A stretch of DNA of 64,000 nt from Maricaulis sp. (GCA_017643585.1 JAEPND010000004.1:62001-126000), one strand, 5' to 3'. Shown: positions 6,667-16,578, counted from the stretch's first letter. Translations and numbers: made by a program. The notes: a model not told the origin generated them from the sequence alone.

Positions 6667-8110
6667 ATGCGCCATCTTGCACTCATCCTGATCATTGCAT
6701 TCAGCGCCAGCCCGGGGCGTGCCAGGCCGTAGCCCCTCCGCCTCCACCCCCGCCTCCGCCGCCACCGCCGGAACCCGAGCCGGAACCTGTGGGCGACGCT
6801 TCGCTGGACGATATTCTCGATGCAGGTGAGACAACAGACTCGCCTTTTGGCGATATGACGGATGGCGAAGGCGATGCGGCCTCCGGCAGCGGATATACCT
6901 GTATCACCCTGCTCTATGGCACCAACCGGGAAGCCCAGACCGATTTCGGCGAGCGTCTTGATCACCAGGAAGCCTTCACTGTGCGGCTCGACCCGACCTG
7001 TGAGCCCGGCCGCGTTGCGGTCGGTACCCGCTACTGCCATCTCGGCCTGCTGACGGTCACCGTGCCGGACAGTCGCCAGCGAGGTGACCGTATCAATGCC
7101 GTCCCGCGCGATGCCATACGGGTCACGGACCGTCAGCGTCGACGCCTGATCTCGGTGTGGAATTATGAACCCCTGGACGAAAACGAGTTCTCGGCCCTGG
7201 CCTTCGACATGCTGGCCGATGCGGTCGGCCAGATGGATGGAGAATTCAACAACCAGGTCATTGTCTTCATCCATGGTTTCAATGTCCGCTTCCGCGATGC
7301 TGCCTTCCGCGCCGCCCAGATCAAGTATGACCTGGATTCCCGGGCCCGGTCTTCTTCTATTCCCGGCCAGCCAATGGCAGTGTCATGCACTATCTGTCCG
7401 ACATGGATGATGCCGATCTCAGCGTGGACGGGCTGGTTGATTTCCTGCGGCTGGTAAGGGAGTCCGTCCCGAACGCGGACATCAATGTGATCGCCCACTC
7501 AATGGGAACACGCGTCTTTGCCCAGGCCTTGAACCGGCTTGTGCTGGAAGATCCGGGCTTCAACCTGAACCATGTCTTCTTTGCCTCCGGCGACCTGGAC
7601 CGCAACCTGTTCGTGGAATGGGTCTCTCCCGCAGCGGACAACATGGAAAGCGTGACGCTCTACACTTCGGGCAGCGATGTGGCCGTTGCCAGCTCGCAAC
7701 TCCTGCGCAACCTCTCCCCCTCTCGCGATCGCGACGACCGGGATATCAAATCGCGGATCGGCTTCTTCTCCAGAAACACCCATCCCCCGGTTTTTGCCTT
7801 TGAAGTCGGGTCATCGCGAATGCTGCCCTATACCATCGACATGACCCGTGAACGTTTCTCGTTTTTCGGATTTGCCACGCGTTATCTGCTGCGGCGCGCG
7901 CGATTGGGACATTCCGATTACATGGAACGCACGCCCATTATCGACGATATGAGCTGCATCCTGCGGCGTGGAGTCAGCGACCCCGCGTCCCGGCACAGCG
8001 CGCTCAGCGAGACGTCTGACGAGGACGGCGGCATTTACTGGCATTTCGGTGCTGACGGCGATCAAACCGACCGCTGCCGCGAAACCGGAACCGGAACCGG
8101 AACCGAATAA
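6667..8110 (+). pseudogene. Lipoprotein alpha/beta hydrolase (DUF900 type) with two frameshifts
   Basis: The reading frame is broken twice, each time needing one extra base. From the ATG at 6667 a signal peptide (MRHLALILIIAFSASPG) continues only if one G is added at GGGG near 6715-6718, giving GACQAVA and a proline run. The main frame (CITLLYGTNRE, VIVFIHGFNVRFRDAAFRAA) then breaks near 7337, where an added T restores DFPGPVFFYSRPANGS and joins a long intact frame with the nucleophile motif INVIAHSMGTR. All expected hydrolase motifs survive. Either a young pseudogene or two sequencing errors in short runs. Confidence 0.75.
8083..8105 (+). repeat. Hexanucleotide tandem repeat AACCGG
   Basis: 3.8 copies of AACCGG just before the stop codon of the frameshifted hydrolase, encoding a TGTGT tail. 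Likely replication slippage; length may vary between strains. Confidence 0.8.
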
Positions 8111-8164
8111 GACTCGCCTTATAGTTGTATCGATGCAATAACTCCTCCATCGGGGGGAGAATGC

Positions 8165-9586
8165 ATGGCTGATCGGGACCCAGCGCACGACGAGGACCAC
8201 CCCAAACCCGGAAAATCGCTCCGTGACCGGTTGTGGGCGCGCGAGGCGAGCCAGCAATTTGGCCGCCTGCGCCCCTCACGCAGCGCCCGCAGCGGTCTGA
8301 CCCGCACGCAACTTGTCGTCTTGATCGCCATTCCTTTTGTCATTCTGACCGCTTGGCTGGAATGGGTTCCAGGCCTGCGACTTGTCCTGCTGGGCAGCGC
8401 AAGCCTTCTCTTTGCTGCCTCAATCACGCTGAGAGGGATGGCACTGCTCACCCCCGCCCCCGACCGACCGGCATCGAGACACGCGAGCCACGCTCGACGG
8501 CCCTTCATCAGCATCATCATCGCGGCCTATGACGAAGCGCGTATCCTGCCGGACCTGCTGGCTCGACTGGAGAAACTGGAATACCCCCGCGACCGCGTCG
8601 AATTCCTGCTCGCACTGGAGGAAGGAGATCGCGAAACGATCTCGGTGGCGCGCGCCTATCAGGGGCCGCTGGCTGCACAGGTGCTGCCGACTCCGCCCGG
8701 CGAACCACAGACCAAGCCCCGCGCTCTGAATTATGCCCTGCGACATGCGCGCGGAGAGCTGGTTGGCGTCTATGACGCCGAGGATCGCCCCGATCCGCTG
8801 CAATTGCTCGCGGCGGCCGACGCTTTTGAGGCGGGTGGACCGGACCTCGCCTGCGTCCAGGCTCCGCTGAACTGGTATAATCGGAACCAGAACTGGCTGA
8901 CCCGGCAGTTTGCACTGGAGTATGCAGCCCATTTCCGCGTGATGCTGCCGCTCTACGTCCGTCTTGGCTGGCCCTTGCCGCTGGGCGGGACCAGCAATTT
9001 CTTTCGGGCTGACGCCCTTCGCCGGGTCGGCGCCTGGGATGCGCACAATGTAACCGAAGATGCGGATCTGGGCTTTCGCCTGCACCGTGCCGGCTATCGC
9101 TGCGGCCTGCTTCCCGCCGTCACCCTGGAAGAAGCGCCCTTTCGCCTCCGGCCCTGGTTCCTCCAGCGCACACGATGGATCAAAGGCTATATCCAGACCT
9201 TCGCAGTGCATTCGAGACGCCCGGACAACACCGCTCGCAAACCGCACTGGATGGGGCTGAGCCTGACGCTCGGCACCGCCATCATCGCCGCATTGCTGCA
9301 CCTGCCTTTCAGCCTCTACTCGCTCTGGCTTGCTATCGTTCGACCGGAAATCCTGCTCGCCCTCTGGCCCTTCTACCTGTTCACCCTTTTCGGCTATGCC
9401 GCCGCTGTCGCCACAGCCTGGCTCGGCATGCGCAGGATGGGCTGGACCGCCCGCATGACGGACCTGTTCAGCATGCCGCTCTACTGGCCGCTGCTGACCG
9501 CATCTGCACTTCGAGCCTTGTGGCAACTCGCCTTCAACCCCTATTTCTGGGACAAGACGGAACATGGCCTGGTGGACGAAGACTGA
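8165..9586 (+). CDS. Membrane glycosyltransferase family 2 (cellulose synthase-like fold)
   Basis: Transfers a sugar from a nucleotide donor, probably making or exporting a glycan. 473 residues. Two N-terminal helices (LVVLIAIPFVILTAWL; LVLLGSASLLFAASITL) precede a GT2 domain with SIIIAAYDEA, the donor-binding YDAEDRPDP, the catalytic TEDADLGFRLHRAG and the acceptor motif QRTRWIKG. Three or four helices follow. There is no PilZ domain, so it is not a typical BcsA. Its stop overlaps the next start (TGATG). Donor and product are unknown. Confidence 0.85.
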   Translation: MADRDPAHDEDHPKPGKSLRDRLWAREASQQFGRLRPSRSARSGLTRTQLVVLIAIPFVILTAWLEWVPGLRLVLLGSASLLFAASITLRGMALLTPAPDRPASRHASHARRPFISIIIAAYDEARILPDLLARLEKLEYPRDRVEFLLALEEGDRETISVARAYQGPLAAQVLPTPPGEPQTKPRALNYALRHARGELVGVYDAEDRPDPLQLLAAADAFEAGGPDLACVQAPLNWYNRNQNWLTRQFALEYAAHFRVMLPLYVRLGWPLPLGGTSNFFRADALRRVGAWDAHNVTEDADLGFRLHRAGYRCGLLPAVTLEEAPFRLRPWFLQRTRWIKGYIQTFAVHSRRPDNTARKPHWMGLSLTLGTAIIAALLHLPFSLYSLWLAIVRPEILLALWPFYLFTLFGYAAAVATAWLGMRRMGWTARMTDLFSMPLYWPLLTASALRALWQLAFNPYFWDKTEHGLVDED

Positions 9587-9804
9587 TGTATCTCGGATTG
9601 ACGCCAACACTGATCCTGCTCGCGCTGGGCGTTGGCATCTTCCTGCTCGCGCGCTGGCAGAGTGGCCGCCCGGCCCGACCGGAGAAGGGCCCGCGCATGA
9701 TTGCCTGGACGCCTGTCGCCATAGCCGCTGCCGTGCTGGTGCTGTTCATGCTGGCCAGCCTTGCCGCACACATGGGCATTAATCTGGACCGCAACCCCCG
9801 CTAG
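9586..9804 (+). CDS. Small two-helix membrane protein coupled to the glycosyltransferase
   Basis: 72 residues, MYLGLTPTLILLALGVGIFL, a charged linker (RWQSGRPARPEKGPR), then a second helix (TPVAIAAAVLVLFMLASLAAHMG). Its ATG overlaps the glycosyltransferase stop codon by one base, which implies translational coupling and a shared role. No family is recognised. Confidence 0.65.
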   Translation: MYLGLTPTLILLALGVGIFLLARWQSGRPARPEKGPRMIAWTPVAIAAAVLVLFMLASLAAHMGINLDRNPR

Positions 9805-9892
9805 TCGATTTTCGTGGCAAGACTGAACCAGCTGCGCTAGGCTAGGTACTTGTCTGAGGCGTATTAGCTTTCTGCGGCATCAGGGGGAAATC

Positions 9893-10825
9893 ATGCGGAA
9901 ATCTGTCTTACTCACATTGGCTTCAAGTGCCGCGGTTCTGGTCATGGCGACGTCTGCGAGCCAGGCTCAGAACTTCAGCCTGCCGCCCAGTTTCGGGTCT
10001 GTCACACTGCGCGCCGGCTTCCTGCCCGACCCGCACATTCGCAATCTGACCGCTGGCGGCGCCATCCGCGCACAAGACCGGTTCCGTGACTGCCGGGGCT
10101 ATATCGCCAATGCGCCAGACTACTCGCTCTATTATACGGCCGGCGGCCAGGACCTGTTCATCAATGTCGACGCCGACCGGGACACGACGCTGGTTGTGAA
10201 CGGTCCGAACGGCAACTGGTATTGCGATGATGATGGCGGCGACGAGCCGCTGAACCCGCTGCTCTACTGGTCCAATCCGCCGTCCGGCCGCTATGACATC
10301 TGGGTCGGCACCTATTCCCAGGGCACCGGTGTTCCCGCCACACTGTTCATTTCCGAGCTACGCGAACACACGCGGGAGTCCGCCAATGTCCAGCCTCCGC
10401 GGAGCGGACGTGTCGACATTTCCCAGCCAGCCATCTACTCGACCTTCAGCCTCAATGGCGGCTTCCTGCCGGATCCGTATCGCATTCCTCTGACAGCGGG
10501 CGGTCCGCTGCGCGCCTCGGAGAATATCTCCTCGGATTGCCGCGGCTACGTCACCGGCGCACCCTCCGTGCAGATGACTTATAACGGCTATGGCACCGTA
10601 CACATTTATACCGAAGGCTCGGCGGACACGACGCTGGCGATCAACGCTCCCGATGGTCGCTGGTTCTGTTCCGATGATGCGCTGGGGACGGATGCCGGCC
10701 TGAGCTTCAACTCTGGCACAAATGGCACCTATGACATTTATGTCGGAACCTACGGATCCAGCCAGGCCTCGACCACGCTGATGATCTCCGAGATCCAGCT
10801 CGGCTACAATCCGGGCGGCAAGTAG
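9893..10825 (+). CDS. Secreted protein with two tandem beta-rich repeats
   Basis: 310 residues with a signal peptide (MRKSVLLTLASSAAVLVMAT, cleavage near ASQA). Two repeats of about 125 residues follow. Each has GFLPDP, an LTAGG, a DCRGY, a DTTL, a WYC or WFC followed by D-rich residues, and a YDIWVGTY or YDIYVGTY end. Paired cysteines in each repeat fit a disulfide per repeat in the periplasm or outside. No catalytic residues are recognised; similar repeats occur, from memory, in alphaproteobacterial secreted proteins annotated as peptidase-like. A clear ribosome binding site (AGGGGGA) precedes the ATG. Confidence 0.75.
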   Translation: MRKSVLLTLASSAAVLVMATSASQAQNFSLPPSFGSVTLRAGFLPDPHIRNLTAGGAIRAQDRFRDCRGYIANAPDYSLYYTAGGQDLFINVDADRDTTLVVNGPNGNWYCDDDGGDEPLNPLLYWSNPPSGRYDIWVGTYSQGTGVPATLFISELREHTRESANVQPPRSGRVDISQPAIYSTFSLNGGFLPDPYRIPLTAGGPLRASENISSDCRGYVTGAPSVQMTYNGYGTVHIYTEGSADTTLAINAPDGRWFCSDDALGTDAGLSFNSGTNGTYDIYVGTYGSSQASTTLMISEIQLGYNPGGK

Positions 10826-10827
10826 GT

Positions 10828-11229
10828 CTAGGACAGGTTGTTGATGAGCGTCCGCTTGGCGAGCTGGGCGCTCACCCAACCGGTCGCGTCGTCGAGTGCT
10901 TCGGTGATTTTGAGATTGCTGGACCACTCGCGCGCGGCCTCCGCGACCCCTTCGCTGCGATGTTCGTGGAAACCGGACGGGGCGATATAGGCCACGGGAA
11001 AACCGGCAGGCAGCGCGGACAGCGCATCTTCCCACATCTCCAGACCCAGCGCCCTGCGCTGCACCATGACAACGTCCCGGGCATCAACGATAACCGCGCG
11101 CAGCTCGCCGCTCTGAACGAACTTCTCCATCACCATCAGCGAGGCGCCCAGATCGGTCCGCGCGACCTCTCCGGTAAGCTTCACCAATGACACACCGCGA
11201 ACCTCGAGTGAGCTGACTTCGATCCCCAT
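10828..11229 (-). CDS. Conserved-looking cytoplasmic protein, possibly STAS-like
   Basis: 133 residues from the ATG at 11229 (AAGG upstream; a GTG at 11235 is the alternative). The alternation of strands and helices (VSLVKLTGEVA, LRAVIVDARDVVMV, FPVAYIAPSGF) resembles SpoIIAA/STAS-type folds seen in small bacterial regulators. No phosphorylatable serine motif is certain. It converges on the secreted repeat protein, with two bases between the stop codons. Function unknown. Confidence 0.6.
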   Translation of the reverse strand: MGIEVSSLEVRGVSLVKLTGEVARTDLGASLMVMEKFVQSGELRAVIVDARDVVMVQRRALGLEMWEDALSALPAGFPVAYIAPSGFHEHRSEGVAEAAREWSSNLKITEALDDATGWVSAQLAKRTLINNLS

Positions 11230-11334
11230 ACACACGCCTTATTAGTTTTGTTGGCGTGATCGAAACACGCATTCTTCGGGAATTCCTGAAGAGCCGTGTA
11301 AATTCATAGAATATGAGCGCAAGCGCCCGCGCGC

Positions 11335-12348
11335 CTAGCGGAAGAACTTGGAGAGCTTTAGCCCCTGCGCCTGATAGTTCGATGCCACCTGTCCGTAAGC
11401 GATGGCAGGCGCTTCCAGCATCGGCTCATGCACCAGGCGGGCGATGGGCTGACCGTGTTCCAGGATGAAAGGCACGTCTCGCCCTCGCACTTCCAGCACC
11501 GCGCGCGACCCTTTTCCACCGGCCTCGCTGACACCGAAACCCGGATCAAAGAAACCAGCATAATGGGCGCGAAATTCCCCGATTTCCGGGGCAATCGGCG
11601 CCATTTCCGCCGCCTCATTCAGCGGGATGGTGACCGATTCCCGGGACGCCAGGATGTAGAATTCATCCGGATCGAGCACGAGCTGGCCGTCCGGCGCGGT
11701 CACCGGCTCCCAGAAACGCTCACGCGGGTGCGCCCCGATACCGGCCAGGTCGACCAGGCCGGAGTGACGCCGCGCACGATAGCCGACCACGCCATTATCA
11801 AATCCTTCGAGATCAACACTGACGGTCTGTTCTTGCGTTGGGTGATGTCCACCCCTGCGGAACCGCACCTGGCCAAGCCGGTCACCTGTCCGCGCAAGGA
11901 TGGAAAAGGTTCGCGGCGAGACTTCCGCGAACAACGGTCCTTCATAACCTGCAGGCGCCTGGTCAAACGCTTCGCCACCATCGGTGATCACACGCGTGAA
12001 AACATCGATACGACCGGTGGAACTCTTGGGATTCATCGCGGCGGTCATATCGGCGGGCAGTTTCAATCCCTCGAGCAATTGCACGAGATAGACGCATCCC
12101 GTCTCCAGCACGGCACCCTTTTCCAGGTCGATCGTATGCATCACCAGATCAGACGTCAGACGCGACTGGATCGTACGCCCGGCTCCCGGCAGGAAACTTG
12201 CGCGCAAGCGATAGGCCGTCCGCCCGAGGCGCAGATCCAGACTGGCCGGCTGCACCTGGCCGTCGGCAAGAGGTTCCTGCGGGATAACCACGCCCTGGTC
12301 GACGAGATCAGCCAGCTGCAGGTCCGATAAAATTCCGTGAGAAGACAT
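11335..12348 (-). CDS. dcd: 2'-deoxycytidine 5'-triphosphate deaminase (long form)
   Basis: Converts dCTP to dUTP for thymidylate synthesis. 337 residues from the ATG at 12348 (MSSHGILSDLQL); ATGs at 12378 and 12387 are alternatives. The dUTPase-like fold is seen twice: QPASLDLRLG with MNPKSSTGRIDVFTRVITD, then HYAGFFDPGFG in the second half. This duplicated, roughly 340-370 residue form is typical of alphaproteobacteria, compared with about 190 for E. coli Dcd. It is divergent from apaG. Confidence 0.85.
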   Translation of the reverse strand: MSSHGILSDLQLADLVDQGVVIPQEPLADGQVQPASLDLRLGRTAYRLRASFLPGAGRTIQSRLTSDLVMHTIDLEKGAVLETGCVYLVQLLEGLKLPADMTAAMNPKSSTGRIDVFTRVITDGGEAFDQAPAGYEGPLFAEVSPRTFSILARTGDRLGQVRFRRGGHHPTQEQTVSVDLEGFDNGVVGYRARRHSGLVDLAGIGAHPRERFWEPVTAPDGQLVLDPDEFYILASRESVTIPLNEAAEMAPIAPEIGEFRAHYAGFFDPGFGVSEAGGKGSRAVLEVRGRDVPFILEHGQPIARLVHEPMLEAPAIAYGQVASNYQAQGLKLSKFFR

Positions 12349-12450
12349 TGTGAAGCTTCGAGTCAGTTGGTGCTTCATGTTCACCATCCCATCGCTGCTG
12401 TCCAGCTATGCTGACCGTGGGACTTGAGCCGAAACCGCTCCGGGAGGAAT

Positions 12451-12912
12451 ATGCAGGCGAAATTGGTGGGGACGTTCACCGCAATGAACGCTGCAGGAAT
12501 GAGCGACGAAGAGTTTCAGGGTTATGAATCCACCACGCGGGACATCCTTATCCGCGTGGAGCCGGACTATATGGAGGACGAATCCGAGCCCGAGGCCGGA
12601 CGTTTCGTCTGGTCCTATACGATCGAAATCGAGAACCACGGCAAACGCCCGGTACAGCTGATGTCGCGCAAATGGGTGATCACCGATGCCATGGGCCGCC
12701 AGGAACATGTTCAGGGCCCCGGAGTTGTCGGCGAACAGCCTGTCATAGAGCCGGGCCAGCGTTTTCGCTATACCAGCGGTGCGCCGCTCTCCACGCCTTC
12801 TGGCTTCATGCAGGGCAGTTATGAAATGGTGATCGCAGATGGCGAGAGCTTCGCAGCCATCATTCCCAGCTTCTCGCTGGACCGTCCCGATGATGTCGCC
12901 CGGATCCACTAG
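12451..12912 (+). CDS. apaG: ApaG domain protein
   Basis: 153 residues from the ATG at 12451, with GGGAGG directly upstream. The ApaG beta-sandwich is clear: FVWSYTIEIENHGKRPVQLMSRKW, GPGVVGEQPVIEPGQ and FRYTSGAPLSTPSGFMQGSY. ApaG was named for a phenotype linked to diadenosine tetraphosphate and Co2+ resistance; its biochemical role is unsettled. The TrkH gene starts 12 bases downstream on the same strand, so the two are probably co-transcribed. Confidence 0.92.
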   Translation: MQAKLVGTFTAMNAAGMSDEEFQGYESTTRDILIRVEPDYMEDESEPEAGRFVWSYTIEIENHGKRPVQLMSRKWVITDAMGRQEHVQGPGVVGEQPVIEPGQRFRYTSGAPLSTPSGFMQGSYEMVIADGESFAAIIPSFSLDRPDDVARIH

Positions 12913-12924
12913 GTCGCCGCGCCC

Positions 12925-14379
12925 GTGACCGGCTCTCTCCGCCCCGTCTTCTATGCCATCGGCGCCATGGTCGCCGTTCTGGGACTGACCATGTTCATTC
13001 CCGGCATTCTCGACCTGGCCGACAATAACACCGCCACCGCCGACGCGTTTTTCCTGTCCGGTATTCTGACCACCTTCATGGGCGGTGCCGTGATGCTGGC
13101 CATGCGGTCAGAGGTGCAAAGCCTCACGCCGCGAGCGGCATTTGTGCTGACGGTTGGCGCCTGGATCGCCCTGTGCCTGGCCGCCGCGCTGCCCATGCAC
13201 CTCTCTGACGAGGGGCTGAACTGGACGGATGCGATCTTCGAAGCTGTATCCGGCCTGACGACGACCGGCTCGACAATCATGATCGGACTGGATGAGCGTC
13301 CGGACGGCATCCTCATCTGGCGAGCGATCCTGCAATGGATTGGCGGCATCGGCATTATCGTGACTGCTATGGCGTTCTGGCCCATGCTGGGCATTGGCGG
13401 CATGCAGCTCTTCCGCATGGAAAGCTCGGACGCCTCCGACAAGGTCTTGCCCCGGGCGCAGGAAATCGCCTCGGCCATTTCGCTGATCTATCTGGCACTG
13501 ACGGTCGCCTGTGCCATTGCCTATGGGTTGACGGGCATGAGCTGGCTGGAATCCATCGCCCACGCCATGACTACGGTCGCGACGGGCGGTTACTCGACAT
13601 CTGACGACAGTCTCGGCGCCTTTACCCAGGGTGGCTCGGACCTGGTCGCGCTGACCTTCATGTTGCTCGCCGCCCTGCCCTTCGGGATTTTCCTGCTGGC
13701 GCTGCGTGGCAAGCCGGGCGCCTTGTGGAAGGACGCCCAGGTCCGCGGCTTTTTCATCATCGTGCTGGTGGCGACACTGGGCTTCACGCTTTTCCTCGCC
13801 AGCACGGATGCGCATGGCGACGGTTCGGCGCTGCGCGTTGCAAGCTTCAACGTGGTTTCCATCATTACCGGGACCGGATACGCGACAGCCGATTACGATG
13901 CCTGGGGCGGCTCGGCCCAGGCGGCCTTTTTTGTCTTCATGTTCATCGGCGGCTGTGCCGGTTCGACGACCTGCAGCGTCAAGATCTTCCGCTACCAGAT
14001 AGCGGGTTCGGCCATGCGCCGTTATATGGAAAACCTGCTGCGTCCGAACGCCATCATCCCGATCCGCTATAACGGCCGCAGCGTCCCGGACAGCGCCCTG
14101 CACTCGGTCTTCGGTTTCTTCTTCGTGTTTTTCGCGGTTTATGCGGTCAGCGCCGTACTGCTCTCGCTGATCGGCCTGGACACGACGACGGCCCTCTCCG
14201 GCGCTGCCACCAGCCTCGCCAATGTCGGCCCGGGCCTGGGCGAGATGATCGGCCCGTCAGGCACGTTCGCCGGCCTGCCGGACACGGCAAAATGGGTCCT
14301 GACCGCCAATATGCTGATCGGCCGCCTGGAAGTCCTCGCTGTCCTGGTCTTTCTGAGCCCACGCTTCTGGCGGTACTGA
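12925..14379 (+). CDS. trkH: TrkH family potassium uptake protein
   Basis: Inner membrane K+ translocating subunit, 484 residues from the GTG at 12925. The four pore-loop repeats with filter glycines are visible: TTTGSTIMIG, TVATGGYST, ITGTGYATAD and NVGPGLGEM; GGCAGSTTCSVKIFR is the conserved stretch after the third. About ten membrane helices. The regulatory partner TrkA is not in the window. Its TGA directly abuts the hslO stop codon on the other strand. Confidence 0.93.
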   Translation: MTGSLRPVFYAIGAMVAVLGLTMFIPGILDLADNNTATADAFFLSGILTTFMGGAVMLAMRSEVQSLTPRAAFVLTVGAWIALCLAAALPMHLSDEGLNWTDAIFEAVSGLTTTGSTIMIGLDERPDGILIWRAILQWIGGIGIIVTAMAFWPMLGIGGMQLFRMESSDASDKVLPRAQEIASAISLIYLALTVACAIAYGLTGMSWLESIAHAMTTVATGGYSTSDDSLGAFTQGGSDLVALTFMLLAALPFGIFLLALRGKPGALWKDAQVRGFFIIVLVATLGFTLFLASTDAHGDGSALRVASFNVVSIITGTGYATADYDAWGGSAQAAFFVFMFIGGCAGSTTCSVKIFRYQIAGSAMRRYMENLLRPNAIIPIRYNGRSVPDSALHSVFGFFFVFFAVYAVSAVLLSLIGLDTTTALSGAATSLANVGPGLGEMIGPSGTFAGLPDTAKWVLTANMLIGRLEVLAVLVFLSPRFWRY

Positions 14380-15303
14380 TCAGCCGCCAAGCTCTTCCGG
14401 CGTGAAGTCCCAGTCCTTGTTGCAGTATTCGCAGGTCATGACGATCTTGCCGTCGACCAGCATGTGGTCGCGGTCGTCCTGGGAGAAGCGCTGCAGGATG
14501 GTCATCAGGTGCTGGCGGTCACAGCCGCACCGACGGGGCAGGGCCATGGGTTCGAACAGGCGGACACCGTCCTCGTTGAACAGGCGATAGAGCAGCGTGC
14601 CGGCTGATAGATCCGGGTCCAGCAATTCTGCGTCCTCGATGGTCTCGAACAGGGCCCGGCAATGGTCCCAGTCGTCAGCAACCTCACCACGGGTCTCGTC
14701 ACTGGCGAAGGCCTGCAGCATCATGCCGCCTCCGCGCCAAGTCCGGGTTCCGGCCTCGTCCCAATGCTCGCCCACCGCCACACGGATCCGGGTCGGTAAT
14801 TGCTCGGACTGGCGAAAATAGGTTTCCGCGGCGTCCACAAGGCTGTCGCCTTCCAGTGGCACAACGCCCTGATACGGCTCCATTTTCGGGCCATGATCAA
14901 TGGTCAGCGCCAGCCGGCCCTCGCCGAGCAGGCATTTGACCCAGCTCTCATCCTCGGGCTTGGCCGCGACGGCCTTGTCATAGGCCTCGCGATCGAGCTT
15001 GGCATAGCCCCGCACGCCTTGTGACGCGACATATTCCGCGACAATGAAGGCGAGCGGACCATTGCCCTGGGCCTGGACGATCAGGCGGCCATCAAATTTC
15101 AGCGCATTGCCGACCAGGCCGGCCAGCAGCACAGCCTCGCCGAGCATGCGCGCGACCGGTTCGGGATAGTCATGCGCTGAAAGGATGAGGTTGAGCGTCT
15201 CGCCCAGACGCGACACACGCCCCCTCACCGCACGGTTTTCAACCTGAAAACCGGCGACGATGTCATCGTGTTCGCCAAGCGGATCGTGGGGGGCGTCTGT
15301 CAT
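14380..15303 (-). CDS. hslO: Redox-regulated chaperone Hsp33
   Basis: Holdase activated by oxidation. 307 residues with an N-terminal substrate-binding domain and the C-terminal zinc centre CGC (about residue 264) and CEYC (about residue 295); oxidation of these four cysteines releases zinc and unfolds the linker. It follows argD by 15 bases and is surely co-transcribed with it. In related alphaproteobacteria argF often lies between the two; here it does not. Confidence 0.93.
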   Translation of the reverse strand: MTDAPHDPLGEHDDIVAGFQVENRAVRGRVSRLGETLNLILSAHDYPEPVARMLGEAVLLAGLVGNALKFDGRLIVQAQGNGPLAFIVAEYVASQGVRGYAKLDREAYDKAVAAKPEDESWVKCLLGEGRLALTIDHGPKMEPYQGVVPLEGDSLVDAAETYFRQSEQLPTRIRVAVGEHWDEAGTRTWRGGGMMLQAFASDETRGEVADDWDHCRALFETIEDAELLDPDLSAGTLLYRLFNEDGVRLFEPMALPRRCGCDRQHLMTILQRFSQDDRDHMLVDGKIVMTCEYCNKDWDFTPEELGG

Positions 15304-15318
15304 GAATGCGTCTTCTGT

Positions 15319-16503
15319 CTAGCTGGCTTCCAGCTGGCCGAGTGCCTCGTCCATGATGGCAACGGCTTCACTGGCATCGTCCTGGGTGATCACAAGCGGC
15401 GGAGCCATGCGCGAGACATTGTCTCCGGCCGCGCCGACCAACAGATGGCGATCGCGGCACAGACCTGCAAGTTTCTTGGGATCATAACCGGCTTTCAGCT
15501 TGATGCCGATCAACAGGCCCTTGCCGCGAACTTCCTCAACCTTGTCAGCGTGGCGGTCGAGAAGACCGTGCAGCTGCTGTCGCAGGAAGTTCGCCACGTC
15601 ATTGACCTGGTCCATGAAACCGTCAGCCGTCAGCTCGTCAAAGACGACATTGCCAACAGCCATGGCCAGCGGACCACCGCCATAGGTGGAGCCGTGCGTG
15701 CCGACGACCATGCCTTCAGCCGCGGCTTCCGTAGCCAAGCAGGCACCCATCGGGAAACCGCCACCAATGCCCTTGGCGGACGCCATGATGTCCGGCTCAG
15801 CGCCTTCAACCCACTGGTGGGCAAACAGCTTGCCGGTCCGGCCTGCGCCCGACTGGACCTCGTCATAGATGACCAGGATGCCGTGCTCGTCTGCCAGCTC
15901 ACGAATGCCCCGAAGGCATGCTTCCGGAACGGCACGTACACCACCTTCACCCTGGACCGGCTCGATACAGATCGCGGCGGTTTCCTCGGTGATGGCAGCC
16001 TTCAGCGCTTCATGATCACCGAACTCGACCTGGTCGAAACCTTCCATCGCCGGGCCGAAGCCCTCGAGATATTTCGGGTTGCCGCCGGCATTGATCGCGC
16101 CATAGGTGCGGCCGTGGAATGCGCCGGTGAAGGTGATGATGCGGTAGCGCTGCGGATTGCCGTTCACGAAGTGATAGCGGCGCGCCGTCTTGAGCGCACA
16201 TTCCATGGCTTCCGCACCGGAATTCGTGAAGAATACGCGGTCAGCGAAGGTTGCGTCCGTCAGCTTCTTGGCCAGTTCGACACCGGCCGGGACGCGGAAC
16301 ATGTTGGAGAGATGCCACAGCTTGCCAGCCTGCTCGGTGAGCGCTGCGACCGCCTTGGGGTGCGCATGACCCAGGCAATTCACGGCAATACCGGAAATGA
16401 AATCCAGGTATTTGTCACCCTTGTCGGTGATCAGGCGAACACCTTCACCGCGTTCAAAATTCAGATCCGGCGGTGCATACGTGTCCATCATCGGCGCTGG
16501 CAT
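15319..16503 (-). CDS. argD: Acetylornithine aminotransferase
   Basis: Class III PLP aminotransferase of arginine (and usually lysine) biosynthesis, converting N-acetylglutamate semialdehyde to N-acetylornithine. 394 residues. [53 protein letters not shown] and the PLP lysine in [11 protein letters not shown] are all present. GGGGAG lies upstream of the ATG at 16503; MMDTYAPP at 16491 is an alternative start. First gene of argD-hslO. Confidence 0.93.
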   Translation of the reverse strand: MPAPMMDTYAPPDLNFERGEGVRLITDKGDKYLDFISGIAVNCLGHAHPKAVAALTEQAGKLWHLSNMFRVPAGVELAKKLTDATFADRVFFTNSGAEAMECALKTARRYHFVNGNPQRYRIITFTGAFHGRTYGAINAGGNPKYLEGFGPAMEGFDQVEFGDHEALKAAITEETAAICIEPVQGEGGVRAVPEACLRGIRELADEHGILVIYDEVQSGAGRTGKLFAHQWVEGAEPDIMASAKGIGGGFPMGACLATEAAAEGMVVGTHGSTYGGGPLAMAVGNVVFDELTADGFMDQVNDVANFLRQQLHGLLDRHADKVEEVRGKGLLIGIKLKAGYDPKKLAGLCRDRHLLVGAAGDNVSRMAPPLVITQDDASEAVAIMDEALGQLEAS

Positions 16504-16578
16504 GAGCGAAACTCCCCTATAAGCTATTTATCAGCGCCCCCGACTGGGCGCCGTTTCTTCCGGTCTAGGCCGGGAAGA

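Noticed and set aside
6708-6718. Programmed -1 frameshift at C CCG GGG in the hydrolase gene
   Set aside because: A second break at about 7337 lacks a slippery site, so two simple one-base losses explain the gene better.
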